Part shown: piece after piece, positions 17,001-25,761 of the stretch
Position numbering within the stretch: position 1 is the stretch's first letter
Layout of the letters: each line of letters starts with the position of its first letter
From: Tenggerimyces flavus
GTDB taxonomy: Bacteria; Actinomycetota; Actinomycetes; Propionibacteriales; Actinopolymorphaceae
Length of the DNA: 64,000 nt
Direction: 5' to 3'
NCBI RefSeq assembly: GCF_016907715.1
Contig: NZ_JAFBCM010000001.1
Location: 4,712,001 to 4,776,000 of the forward strand
The notes under the pieces: generated by a model
The model's input: only the letters and a program-made list of their open reading frames with translations
Database searches by the model: none
What the model was told of the DNA's origin: nothing
Program-made: the position numbers and the translations under genes

Positions 17001-17353
17001 AAACGGTGCAGGTCCACGGTCTCGGGGTCGAGGGTGAGCTGGTACCCGCCCGGGTGGCGGTCGAGCCTGATCCGGAGGTCGGCGGCCAGGATCTTCCGAA
17101 GTCGGGAGACATAGCCGGACAGCGCTGTACGTGCGTGCCGCGGCGGGTCGTCGGCCCAGACGCGGTCGATCAGCGCGTCGGAGGTCACCGTCCGGTTGGC
17201 GTCGACGATGAGGACAGCCAGTACGCCGCGCTGCCGACGATGCCCGAGGTCGAGCGGGCGGCCGTCAAGGTAGGCCGCGACCTCACCGAGCAGGCGGAAG
17301 TCGATGCCCACCTTTCCCTTCCCGTTGCGTGCCGGTTTGTTCCGTGCCGGCAT
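14039..17353 (-). CDS. AfsR/SARP-family transcriptional regulator (BTAD, NB-ARC, TPR)
   Basis: The 1,104-residue regulator has an N-terminal OmpR-like DNA-binding domain plus bacterial transcriptional activator domain (about 15-270). An NB-ARC ATPase follows, with P-loop GTAGVGKS near residue 317 and a downstream LVVLDDARSAEQ. The C-terminal half is tetratricopeptide repeats (about 700-1100). This is the AfsR architecture, which controls secondary metabolism or other pathways after phosphorylation or ligand sensing. ATG 17353 is used; GTG 17311 is a possible shorter start with a GGGAAAGG site. It is divergent from the RHS gene across 84 bases, so control of that gene is likely but unproven. 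Confidence 0.88.
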   Translation of the reverse strand: MPARNKPARNGKGKVGIDFRLLGEVAAYLDGRPLDLGHRRQRGVLAVLIVDANRTVTSDALIDRVWADDPPRHARTALSGYVSRLRKILAADLRIRLDRHPGGYQLTLDPETVDLHRFSGLVARAATPTAADADVSPADLLGEALRLWHGPALGDLDSPWAREARAAIEARRYAAERDHCDLALDEGQHETLLGGLSAAAETHPLDERLAGQLMLTLYRSRRQADALRHYARVRVALVDELGVDPGPELQALHRKILSAAPELAWSASGGGPTPVPRQLPAAPRRFSGRESELAWLDRARSEQSRSNAGTTVSVVTGTAGVGKSALALAWAHRVSGQFGDGQLYADLRGYGAPPAVDAFEAVAGFLRALGVASHRIPSTLAEASALYRTLLAGKRMLVVLDDARSAEQIRPLIPGSPDSCVLVTSRESLSGLVARDGAAQLRLDVLSMVEAVDLQSAILGTVRVAAEREAATALAELCARLPLAIGIAAARLLVDPSRTLAREVAELGSGRRLDLLRIPEDENTAVRIVFERSYAALEPQARRLFRLLGLIPLVDATAPTAAVLLDAPIEVAVGLLDRLAAAHLLGMPQPGRFTFHDLLRLYARERAQLEETPAELAAGAGRLLLAYHRTADAADRILHPERIRLPLADGAGAPLLALTDPAGSLDWFDAERANLLVALRYAAEHGPPSSVWGLAHSLRGYHQLRMHVGDWRAAGTLALAAAAEGADDRGLVAAQLSLARLHERLGEYPQAEEQSTRALALSRRSGWLEAEAAALSDLGSLSRLTGRPDDAETYSSQALDVARRTGNPMLIASRLINRANLHAEAGWLARAQKLYLEVLPIFRSNRSRSGEAVALACLGECALLLGDLPAAVEHFTEASHLNRTLGNRGLAADNLRSLAVTHAEAGRLAQAVELAETALSESRQTGDRRYEADCLNAVATAQRRLGHTQQAAELHRLALDLSREINASRHEVAALIGLAQCDLDLGHPGPALDHAEQAVALAHRGGFRLLAGPALAALGQARLALGDDDQEAIDTVDQALVVLRDTGQRLVEARTLLVLGMVAEVRGDLLAALRHWRTALDLFLEVGAPEADDVRSSIARASPR

Positions 17354-17437
17354 CGGTAGCAAGAGTTCCGAAACTTTACCGAAGCCCCGTTGGCCATGCT
17401 GCCCGTTCAGCTCAGGACCTGAGAAGTACGACAGGGG

Positions 17438-20400
17438 ATGGAAATGAACGGCAGGCACAGAGAACAACCATGGGATCGACGCCGGAGTCTCCGGCGCCTG
17501 GTCGCCGTCGCGGTGGCACTGGCGTGTGCCCTGCCCGGACTGTTCGCGAGTTCGGCTTCGTCGAACGCCACGGGCTCGTGGGGAAGCGGCACAAGCGTCG
17601 CGGCGGCAGCGGTGCCCCCAGGGGGCTTGGTCAGGAGCGCTCCGCTGATCGGTTGGGCGCCGGGATCGTTCTCGGTGAGCCCGGATGGTTCTGCGCTGTA
17701 CGACGTGCCGCTGTGGGTGCCCGAAGGCCGCGGCGGTCTCCAGCCCAAACTGGCGTTGCGCTACGACAACAGGGGCGGCAACGGGCCTGTTGGCGTCGGG
17801 TGGCGGCTGGACGGACTGGCCCAGATCGCTCGCTGTGCGCGGACACCATCCCAGGACGGCCATGCCGAGTCCGTGCAGTACACCACCGCGGACGCGTTCT
17901 GCCTGGACGGGAACCGGCTGCTGCCGGTCGGCGCCCAGAGTGGCGCCGAGCGGGAGTACCGCACCGAACGTGAGACCCACTCGCGGATCGTCGCGTTCGG
18001 CATGCAGGACGGCGTTCCCGACCATTTCAAGGTATGGGAGAAGAGCGGCCGGATCCTCACTCTCGGACAGGAGGACGCGACCAACAACGCGCGGGTCGCG
18101 GCGTTCCAGCTGCGGGGTCTCGGCTCGACGGGACTCGAGCCGGTGTCCGAGCAACGGGTGACGGCCGGCTGGATGCTCAACCGGGTGGAGGACCGCAGCG
18201 GCAACGCCGTCACGGTGCAGTACACCCGGCTGGAGAACGGCGAGGCAGCCCGGTGGCCGGTGGAGGCCGGACCGTCCAGGATCGACTACGGGCCTAATCG
18301 CTCGGTGCGCTTCGGCTACGAGAGTCGCCCGGACCGCGCAGAGACGTACGAGTCCGGTGTGCACACCTGGTTCCAGCGGCGGCTGAGCAGCGTCCAGATG
18401 TGGGCCGGTCCCGAGGGCGGTCAGCAGGAGATGCTGCGCACGTACAACCTGGGCTACGAGCCGACGACCTCCGACTCGGTGACCGGTCGCAGCCTGTTGA
18501 GCGAGATCGAAGAGTGCGACCGCGAGAACGTCTGCAAGTTGCCGCAGACCTTCGAGTGGTCCCTGGGCAGCTACGACTTCGACGTACGGTCGACCAGCAT
18601 CACCGACGTCCGCGGCCGGGTGATCACGGGCGACGTCAACGGTGACGGCCGTGACGACCTGCTCTACGCCGACAGCGGGCTCAACTGGAAGATCCGGTAC
18701 AGCACCGGGACTGGCTTCGGCGCCCCGGTCCCCGCGGGGCTGCCCCGCACCCTGCCGGACGACCCCGAGGGGATCCAGACCACCGACGTCAACCGCGACG
18801 GCTTGCTGGACGTTCTCCTCGAGGTGGAGACCGCCGCGCCGGGTGAACCGTCGCGTCGCGAACTGCGGCTCTACGCCTCCGACGGGCTGAAGCTCGTCGA
18901 GTCCATCGATGTCGATCAGGGGCGCGCCGACGACAAGCCCGACGAGGCCTACTTCGCCGACCTCGACGGCAACGGCATGCCCGACTACATCTCGGCCACC
19001 TTCACCAATCCGCAAAGTGACGGCGGCCGCGGGGCCTGGTACTACCGGCTCAACACCGGACAGACGGGCGTGTCGCGGTGGCGGCCTGCTGTTCGGACGG
19101 ACCGGCTCAGATTCTCCAACCTGGGCACCAACGCGGTCGACATCGACGGCGACGGACGGGTCGAGTTGTTCGGCTACAACCCGGACCTGGAACGTACCGA
19201 GACTCTCGGCCTGGACGCGGACGGGCAGTTGGAACAGGTGCGTCCCAACGCCGGAGTGGCCGGACACGTCGGTGACCTCAACGGCGACGGCGTCGACGAC
19301 GTCATCTACCCGTACGACGGACTGGCCGCGCAGCTCAACAGCGGCAACGGTTTCGACCGCCGGTCCGAGCGCGCGGCGAACTACCGCGATCCCGACCCGG
19401 ACGTGGAGAACAGCGTCCGCGTGGTCGACGCCACCGGAGACGGAGCCGTGGACGTGCTGGTGTTCCACAGTGCCGGGCCCGGTGCCCCGGACGACGGCTC
19501 GGTCGGCGCGCACCTGTGGAGGTGGAACGGCACCACCTTCGTCCGCGAGCCGCTGCGGCACAACGTCGGCGAGCCGACCGGCAACGGGACCGGCACGGAC
19601 TTCTTCAACGTCCAGCCGCTCGACATCGACGGCGACGACGTCCTCGACCTCGTCGCGAACGACAACAACCGGATCGTCGTACACCGGCGGACCGGCGGCC
19701 GGCCCGACCTGATGGTCTCCGCGGGGGTGTCAGCGGGAAAGCGGGTCGAGATCGACTACACCACGTTGGCCGACCGGAGCACGCACGTGCCCGGCACCTG
19801 CACGTACCCGCTGATCTGTGTGACCCGGGGCGGAGCCGTCGTGAAGCAGCACCGGGAGACCAATCCCGAGGCCACCCAACGCTGGTCCGTGTTCGACCAC
19901 ACCTACACGGCGGCCCGCAACGACGTTCGCGGCGGTGGCTGGCTCGGGTTCGCCACCCACACGGTGACCGATCGGGTCACCGGCGGAGTGACCGTCGCCG
20001 AATACGACAACCTCACCCGGATCGGCGGCCTCAGGCCCGAGGTCTATCCCTTTGCCCGCTTGGCGAAACTCGTCACGACCACCGTGCCGACGCCAGGGGC
20101 GCCGGCGTACCGGAGCGTGGTCAGCAACACCTACGCGGCGAGGCGGGTCAACGGTGGCTCGTACACCGTCGAGCTGACCAAGACGGGCGAGGCGGAAGCG
20201 GAGCGGCCGGTTGGCGGTACGGCCTTCGAACCGTACGCGATCCGCACGACGACCAACGCCTACGACGACTTCGGGAACCTGACCAGCACCGCGAGCGAGG
20301 CGAACGGTGGACGGCGCACCACCGCGACGACCACCTACCGCAACGACACCGCCTCCTGGCTGCTCGGGCTGCCGACGAAGGTGGTGACCCGTGGCTGCCT

Positions 20401-23400
20401 GCCCGGCGGCGGCACCTGCGTCGACCGCACCGAGACCCACGCCTACGACGCGGCCGGCCGGCGTACCGAGACCGTTGCCGAGCCGGACCACGACGACCTG
20501 CTGCTGCGTAACACCACGGTGTACGGCGACCGAGGTCAGGTCACGTCGGTGTCGGTGCGGGGCGCGACTGGCGCTGCCAGGACGACCCGGTTCGGGTATG
20601 ACGCCGACAAGCTGCTCGCGACGTCGACAACCAATGCCGTCGGTCACGTCACCAGGACCACCCACCACTCGGGCCTCGGCGTGCCACTGAGCACGACCGA
20701 CCCGAACGGTGTGCAGGCGACGATGCGCTACGACGGGTTCGGCCGGGAGCGCGAGGTCAACCGCGCCGACGGCAGCTTCGAACGCACCACCCACGTGTTC
20801 GACCGCGGCATGTTCATCACGACGGTGGCCGCGTCCGGTGGCGGGAAGACCACGACCGAGACCGACCGGTTCGGCCGGCTGGACACGCAGTTGACGTCGG
20901 CGTTCGACGGGGCACTGTCCCGGGTCAAGTACACCTACAACGCCCTGGGCGAGGTGGCCTCGCGTACCCGGCCGTCGACCTCGGGGGTGTCCACGTTGAA
21001 GACCACGTACACCTATGACAACCGTCGTCGGCTGCTCAGCCGCGTCGAACCCGACGGTGCGACCGTCCGGCACGGCTACGACAAGCTCACCACGACCACC
21101 ACCGACGCCCGAGGCATCAAGAGCCAGACCAAGGCGACCGTGGACGACGACGTCGCGAGCAGGCTCGAGGACGATCCGGCCTCCACCGGCTGGCTCACGA
21201 CCTCCTTCGCGTACGGCCCGTTCGGCGAGATCGTCCGTGCTGGCGCGCCCGACGGCACGGCCCAGACGATGACCTACGACAGGCTGGGCCGGAAGATCCG
21301 CCACGTGGACCCGGCGTCGGGGACCACGACCACCACGTACGACCCGTTCGGCGAGATCGCCAGCGAGACCACCGCTGTGGGTGAGACCACTCGGCTCACC
21401 CACGACCTGCTCGGCCGGCCGACCAGCATCGCCTCACCGGACGGCACCGAGACTCGCACGTACGACACCGCGGCCAACGGACTCGGCCAACCGGCCCAGG
21501 CACGCAGCGCCGGTGGCGTCCTCACCCGGTACGGCTACGACACTCTCGGGCGGCCCGCGACGTCGACCTGGACTGTTGCCGGCACCGCGTACGAGCTTGG
21601 CTACGGCTACGACACCCTTGGTCGGCAGTCCAGCATCACCTACCCGAGGATCCCCGGCGTCGCAGACCGGTTCCGCGTCGAGAACACCTACAACGCCGCC
21701 GGTTACCTCCACACCGTGCGGAACCCCGCCGACGGCACCGTGTACTGGCAGGGCGTGAGCCGCACCGCCGACGGCGCGCTCGGTGTGTCGACGTTCAACA
21801 ACGGACGTGGCACGGAGACGCGCACCTACAGCGACAGCACCGGGCTGCTGACCAGCAGCATCGTCGACGCCGAGACGCGCTTCCAGCACACCACGTACCA
21901 GCACGACGCCAACCGCAATCTGACCAAGCGCGACGATCGCATGTCCCGCAACGAGACGTTCGGCTACGACAGCCTGAACCGGCTCGTGACCTGGGAGGCG
22001 TTCGGCGCGGTGCCCACCACCACCTACACCTACGACAAGTCCGGCAACCTCACCAGGGAGGCCACCGCCGGCCGTCCCGACAGCACCGTCACCTACAAGT
22101 ACGGCGAGAACGGTGCGCCCAAGCACGCCCTCACCGCGCGCAACTCCGACCGGTACACCTACGACGCTGCCGGTCGGCAGCTCACCGGCCCGCGCCGCAC
22201 GATGAAGTACAACCAGGCCGGCCTGCCGAAGTCGATCGTCTGGGGCGACCCGCAGCTCACCACCACCTACACCTACGACGCAGACGGCGTCCGGGTTCGC
22301 AAGCAGGATCCCGGCCAGGACGTCATCTCGATCGGAGGGATCTTCCAGACCCGGAAGCCCGCCGGTACTGGCAACAGCGAGATCCACAACCTGCACACCG
22401 TCGTCGCCAACGGTCGAGCGGTCGCACAGGTCAACCTGGTCCAGGCCGCCGCCGGTGGTCCGCTCATCGCCACCAAGCCGTGGTACGTCCACACCGACAA
22501 CCAGGGCACCACGACCGTGGTGACCAACGCTGCCGGGCGACGGGTGGGCACCGGGGAGGACTTCCTCGCCGAGCTCTACTACGACCCGTTCGGCCGCCGG
22601 ACCGACCGCGTCGGTGTCCCCCTTGGCCGGCAACGCCACGGCGCGGTACGCCTCGGGTTCTCCGGGCTCGAACACGAGGACGAGCACGCGTTCATCGACA
22701 TGAACGGACGGATCTACGACGCCGAGGGACGACGGTTCCTCACCCCTGACCCGTACGTGACCGACCCGATGGCTGGGCAGAACCACAACCGCTACACGTA
22801 CGTCCTCAACAACCCCGCCACCAACACCGACCCGACCGGGTACCAGAGCAACAACGGCAGTGGCAGCGACCGGGGCGTGTACACGCAGCGAGGGGAAGTC
22901 ATCGAGGTCAAGTGCAAGCCTCAGTTCTGCGCCGTCCCGCCGGGGCCAGAGCCGCCGGTGAACACAGGCGAGATCCTTCGTGGCTGGGGTGGGCGCGCGG
23001 GCAGCGAGCAGATCTCGGCAGCGGACTTCGAGCGCTTCGCACGCCGCTTCGACGGACTGCTCCGCGGCGAGGAGGAACGCTCCTACCAGGTGCGGCACGG
23101 GCTGGTCAGCCAGTTCTACTTCGCGCTGGTGCGGCAGAACCTGACGAAGCTGCTGCCAGGGCAGCTCGAGGAGCTCATCGCGCAGTTGGAGGGCCAGGGC
23201 GACTGGGCTCCGGACAGCCAAGGAGCGCTGCTGCTCAACGAAGCCAAGAAGCTCAGCGGAGCGTGGGACAGCCTGCTGCAAGGCGGACTCGTCCAGGGCT
23301 TCGAGGGGCCGTTCCTGGAGGCCGGGCCGTCGTACGTGCCGGCGCCTCCGCCGGGTACGCCGCTGCAGACGAAGTCTCCTCAGGAGGTGTTCGCCGAACA

Positions 23401-23605
23401 GTCAGCGGTCATGACGGGCGCCAAGGGCGGCAACATCTTGGGCGCGGGTGTCTTCTGGGGGTCCGGCAACCTGCCGGCCGCGCAGATGGCGAACACGGCC
23501 TTCGGCATGCTGAGCGAACACGTTCAGGCGCAGAACCTGGCACATCCCAGCCCCGACGGCACCCGAGACTCCGGCAGGGCCGGAAGCTACGTAGAACGGC
23601 CCTGA
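17438..23605 (+). CDS. Secreted RHS/YD-repeat protein with FG-GAP repeats and variable C-terminus
   Basis: The 2,055-residue protein starts with a signal peptide (basic RRRSLRR, then VAVAVALACALPGLFASSA). A SpvB-like N-terminal region contains several DxNGDGxxD (FG-GAP/VCBS) calcium loops (about 398-750). Long YD/RHS repeats (about 920-1790) end in the RHS core hallmark RIYDAEGRRFLTPDPYV and LNNPATNTDPTGY. The last 255 residues differ from the core, as in polymorphic toxins, but no toxin domain was recognised and no immunity gene follows. ATG 17444 is equally likely as the start because the AGGGG site fits it better. It is probably a contact-dependent toxin or a wall-associated protein. Confidence 0.88.
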   Translation: MEMNGRHREQPWDRRRSLRRLVAVAVALACALPGLFASSASSNATGSWGSGTSVAAAAVPPGGLVRSAPLIGWAPGSFSVSPDGSALYDVPLWVPEGRGGLQPKLALRYDNRGGNGPVGVGWRLDGLAQIARCARTPSQDGHAESVQYTTADAFCLDGNRLLPVGAQSGAEREYRTERETHSRIVAFGMQDGVPDHFKVWEKSGRILTLGQEDATNNARVAAFQLRGLGSTGLEPVSEQRVTAGWMLNRVEDRSGNAVTVQYTRLENGEAARWPVEAGPSRIDYGPNRSVRFGYESRPDRAETYESGVHTWFQRRLSSVQMWAGPEGGQQEMLRTYNLGYEPTTSDSVTGRSLLSEIEECDRENVCKLPQTFEWSLGSYDFDVRSTSITDVRGRVITGDVNGDGRDDLLYADSGLNWKIRYSTGTGFGAPVPAGLPRTLPDDPEGIQTTDVNRDGLLDVLLEVETAAPGEPSRRELRLYASDGLKLVESIDVDQGRADDKPDEAYFADLDGNGMPDYISATFTNPQSDGGRGAWYYRLNTGQTGVSRWRPAVRTDRLRFSNLGTNAVDIDGDGRVELFGYNPDLERTETLGLDADGQLEQVRPNAGVAGHVGDLNGDGVDDVIYPYDGLAAQLNSGNGFDRRSERAANYRDPDPDVENSVRVVDATGDGAVDVLVFHSAGPGAPDDGSVGAHLWRWNGTTFVREPLRHNVGEPTGNGTGTDFFNVQPLDIDGDDVLDLVANDNNRIVVHRRTGGRPDLMVSAGVSAGKRVEIDYTTLADRSTHVPGTCTYPLICVTRGGAVVKQHRETNPEATQRWSVFDHTYTAARNDVRGGGWLGFATHTVTDRVTGGVTVAEYDNLTRIGGLRPEVYPFARLAKLVTTTVPTPGAPAYRSVVSNTYAARRVNGGSYTVELTKTGEAEAERPVGGTAFEPYAIRTTTNAYDDFGNLTSTASEANGGRRTTATTTYRNDTASWLLGLPTKVVTRGCLPGGGTCVDRTETHAYDAAGRRTETVAEPDHDDLLLRNTTVYGDRGQVTSVSVRGATGAARTTRFGYDADKLLATSTTNAVGHVTRTTHHSGLGVPLSTTDPNGVQATMRYDGFGREREVNRADGSFERTTHVFDRGMFITTVAASGGGKTTTETDRFGRLDTQLTSAFDGALSRVKYTYNALGEVASRTRPSTSGVSTLKTTYTYDNRRRLLSRVEPDGATVRHGYDKLTTTTTDARGIKSQTKATVDDDVASRLEDDPASTGWLTTSFAYGPFGEIVRAGAPDGTAQTMTYDRLGRKIRHVDPASGTTTTTYDPFGEIASETTAVGETTRLTHDLLGRPTSIASPDGTETRTYDTAANGLGQPAQARSAGGVLTRYGYDTLGRPATSTWTVAGTAYELGYGYDTLGRQSSITYPRIPGVADRFRVENTYNAAGYLHTVRNPADGTVYWQGVSRTADGALGVSTFNNGRGTETRTYSDSTGLLTSSIVDAETRFQHTTYQHDANRNLTKRDDRMSRNETFGYDSLNRLVTWEAFGAVPTTTYTYDKSGNLTREATAGRPDSTVTYKYGENGAPKHALTARNSDRYTYDAAGRQLTGPRRTMKYNQAGLPKSIVWGDPQLTTTYTYDADGVRVRKQDPGQDVISIGGIFQTRKPAGTGNSEIHNLHTVVANGRAVAQVNLVQAAAGGPLIATKPWYVHTDNQGTTTVVTNAAGRRVGTGEDFLAELYYDPFGRRTDRVGVPLGRQRHGAVRLGFSGLEHEDEHAFIDMNGRIYDAEGRRFLTPDPYVTDPMAGQNHNRYTYVLNNPATNTDPTGYQSNNGSGSDRGVYTQRGEVIEVKCKPQFCAVPPGPEPPVNTGEILRGWGGRAGSEQISAADFERFARRFDGLLRGEEERSYQVRHGLVSQFYFALVRQNLTKLLPGQLEELIAQLEGQGDWAPDSQGALLLNEAKKLSGAWDSLLQGGLVQGFEGPFLEAGPSYVPAPPPGTPLQTKSPQEVFAEQSAVMTGAKGGNILGAGVFWGSGNLPAAQMANTAFGMLSEHVQAQNLAHPSPDGTRDSGRAGSYVERP

Positions 23606-23615
23606 TCCGGTGATC

Positions 23616-23677
23616 GACGTACCGAGCGTCGCGCGGGCCTGCCCGCCCACCACCCCTTGCGCGACGCTCGGTACGTC
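23616..23677. terminator. Strong hairpin after the RHS gene
   Basis: Arms GACGTACCGAGCGTCGCGC (23616-23634) and GCGCGACGCTCGGTACGTC (23659-23677) are a perfect 19-bp inverted repeat around a 24-base loop, starting 10 bases after the RHS stop. It is likely a terminator, though the arms are longer than usual. Confidence 0.65.
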
Positions 23678-23720
23678 CGGAGTTCAGAGCCACCGAATCT
23701 CCAGCTCGGCCGCCAGGCCC

Positions 23721-23796
23721 GTGATCATGTACGTGATCGTGAAGCCGGACTGGTCGTATACGCCGGGTTTGCCTTCATGATCACGGACATGATCAC
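23721..23796. repeat. Imperfect 23-bp inverted repeat
   Basis: Positions 23721-23743 and 23774-23796 pair as an inverted repeat with 21 of 23 positions matching. Each arm contains two GTGATCA-like words around a 30-base spacer. It lies between the RHS terminator and the MerR stop. It could be a second terminator for the MerR gene or the remnant of a small mobile repeat. Confidence 0.5.
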
Positions 23797-23808
23797 GCGC
23801 GGGCGCGG

Positions 23809-24168
23809 CTAGTGGGGGTGGACGGCGGCGAGGTAGGTGGCGAGGGCGTCGCGGTTGCGGGCGAGGCAGCGCACGCGGGCGTCGAGCTGGTCGTGGTACT
23901 CCCGCAGGCTCGCGACCAGCTCGGGCGAGGAGTCGAAGACGTGGAACGTCGTCGGGTCGTCCAGGCACGGCAGGATCTCGCGGATGATCCTGGTCGGCAC
24001 CCCGGCGTCGATCAGACCCCGGATCTGCGTGACGCGCTCGATCAGCCCGTCGTCGTAGGAGCGGTATCCGTTCGGCAACCGAGACGGTTCCAGCAGCCCC
24101 TGCTCCTCGTAGTACCGCAACAACCGCGTCGGCACCCCGGTTCGCGCGGCCAGCTCACCGATCAGCAT
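23809..24168 (-). CDS. MerR-family transcriptional regulator
   Basis: The 119-residue protein opens with the MerR winged helix-turn-helix (LIGELAARTGVPTRLLRYYEEQGLL) and then a dimerisation coil. No metal-binding cysteine pair of the CueR/ZntR type is seen apart from scattered single cysteines, so an organic effector is more likely. It is divergent from an MFS exporter, and MerR proteins usually control such a divergent neighbour. Confidence 0.85.
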   Translation of the reverse strand: MLIGELAARTGVPTRLLRYYEEQGLLEPSRLPNGYRSYDDGLIERVTQIRGLIDAGVPTRIIREILPCLDDPTTFHVFDSSPELVASLREYHDQLDARVRCLARNRDALATYLAAVHPH

Positions 24169-24216
24169 GGTTCCATCTTGCCTTGACACAAGTGTGAACG
24201 TTCGACGATCGACCGT

Positions 24217-25587
24217 GTGATCCTGCTCCTCGTCTCCGTCGCCCAGTTCCTCATCGCGCTCGACTACTCGATCACCTACATCGCACTCCCGAGCATCGCC
24301 GCCGAGCTCGGCCTCGAGCCCGCGCTCGCACAGTGGGTGGTGAGCGCGTACGCGGTGCTGTTCGCGGGCTTCCTCGTCGTCGGCGGCCGGCTCACCGACC
24401 GCCTCGGACCGCAGCGCATGTATGTCGGAGCGCTGATCCTGTTCGGCGCCGCCAGCGCGGCGGGCGGCTTCGCCCAGGACGGGGCGCTGCTGCTCGCCGC
24501 CCGCGCCGTCCAGGGACTCGGCGCCGCGCTGCTGCAGCCGGCCGTTCTCGGGCTGATCGGGACGACGTACGCGCCGGGCCGAAGGGCGCGCGCGGTCGCG
24601 GTCTGGGGCTCGGTCGGCGCCGCCGGGCTGGCCGCTGGCGCGATCCTCGGCGGCGTCCTGACCGCGATCTCCTGGCGGCTGACGTTCATGATCAACGTGC
24701 CGCTGACGCTGCTCTGCGCGCTCGCCGCCCTGAGCCTGCCCCACGCCGAACGGAACAACGCCGAGCGCATCCCCGTCCGGGCGGCCGGGCTGGGCACCGG
24801 CGCGGTCCTCGCGGTCGCACTCGGCCTCACGCTCGCGGCGGACCAGCGATGGTCGATCGCGATCGGCGCTGTCGCGCTCGGGGGAGTGCTCCTCGCCGCG
24901 TTCGTCGCCACCGAACGCCGCGGCCGGAACGTCCTCATCGCCAACGCGCTCCGCCGCATCCCGAGCCTCCGCACCGGCGCAGCGGCGACCGCCCTCTACA
25001 TGGCCAGCGTCGGCTCGGAGTTCTACCTGCTCACGCTCCTGCTCCAGGACGGCAAGGGCTACGGCCCACTCGAGGCCGGCCTCGCCTTCCTCCCGCTGGC
25101 AGCACTCGTCACGGTCGGGAGCACCACCGCCGGACGGCTGATTAGGAGGCACCAACCCAGGCACGTCCTGCTCGGCGGCTTCGTCGTCGCCGCGATCGGC
25201 CTGGGCTCGCTCGTCCTGACACTCCCAGGCGACGACTACGCGCGCCACCTGCTCCCCGGCCTGCTGCTCAGCGGCTTCGGCCACGGCGCGATCTACACGT
25301 CGATGTTCACCCTCGGCACCCACGACGTCCCGACCGAGCACCAGGGCACGGCCGGCGCCCTGCTGACCACCTCGCAGTACCTCGCCGGCGCCCTCACCAT
25401 CGCCGTCCTGACCATCGTCCTCGGGCCCGACCCGACAGACGGACAGTTCCGCGCCGCCTTCCTGCTCACCGCGGCCGCCGCCGCCGGGGGAGCGGCGATC
25501 GCGGCGAAACGTACTGGACACCGTTTTCCGGACTTGTCTACGGTGGACCCGGCAGCCGCACGTCGGAAGGACCACAAAGGGAGATGA
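24217..25587 (+). CDS. MFS drug exporter, DHA2 (14-TM) type
   Basis: The 456-residue integral membrane protein has the MFS motif A region (GRLTDRLGPQRMYVG) and the antiporter motif C-like AAGAILGGVLTAISWR. Its long hydrophobic helix pattern resembles EmrB/QacA proton-drug antiporters. A TTGACA hexamer at 24183-24188 lies about 30 bases before the GTG start, so the transcript may be leaderless, with the divergent MerR protein likely binding in the 48-base gap (short dyad ACAC-AA-GTGT at 24186-24195). The exported compound is unknown. Confidence 0.85.
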   Translation: MILLLVSVAQFLIALDYSITYIALPSIAAELGLEPALAQWVVSAYAVLFAGFLVVGGRLTDRLGPQRMYVGALILFGAASAAGGFAQDGALLLAARAVQGLGAALLQPAVLGLIGTTYAPGRRARAVAVWGSVGAAGLAAGAILGGVLTAISWRLTFMINVPLTLLCALAALSLPHAERNNAERIPVRAAGLGTGAVLAVALGLTLAADQRWSIAIGAVALGGVLLAAFVATERRGRNVLIANALRRIPSLRTGAAATALYMASVGSEFYLLTLLLQDGKGYGPLEAGLAFLPLAALVTVGSTTAGRLIRRHQPRHVLLGGFVVAAIGLGSLVLTLPGDDYARHLLPGLLLSGFGHGAIYTSMFTLGTHDVPTEHQGTAGALLTTSQYLAGALTIAVLTIVLGPDPTDGQFRAAFLLTAAAAAGGAAIAAKRTGHRFPDLSTVDPAAARRKDHKGR

Positions 25588-25607
25588 CTGTCATTCGTCA
25601 TAACGGA

Positions 25608-25660
25608 CACGGTTGATTTCAGGTCAACCTCAGCCGGAGAGTGCCGCGAGGGCCTCCGGC
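25608..25660 (+). terminator. Possible terminator hairpins after the MFS gene
   Basis: Two small stems lie in tandem: GGTTGA/TCAACC (25611-25616 with 25624-25629) and GCCGGAG/CTCCGGC (25633-25639 with 25654-25660). They separate the exporter gene from the ABC operon. Individually they are weak. Confidence 0.35.
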
Positions 25661-25761
25661 CGTCCTGCGTGTCGAACGTCAGAAGGGGCTCCCCGCTTCC
25701 CGCTTAGGCGGTGATAGCTGCCCGGTCCGAAGTACAACCGACTTCGAAAGCGGTTCTCACT

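Noticed and set aside
14039..19684. A 1,881-codon open frame on the minus strand extending far past the regulator start
   Set aside because: Beyond 17353 it runs opposite the RHS gene and encodes an artificial Val/Arg/His-rich sequence. It is an antisense shadow of GC-rich DNA.
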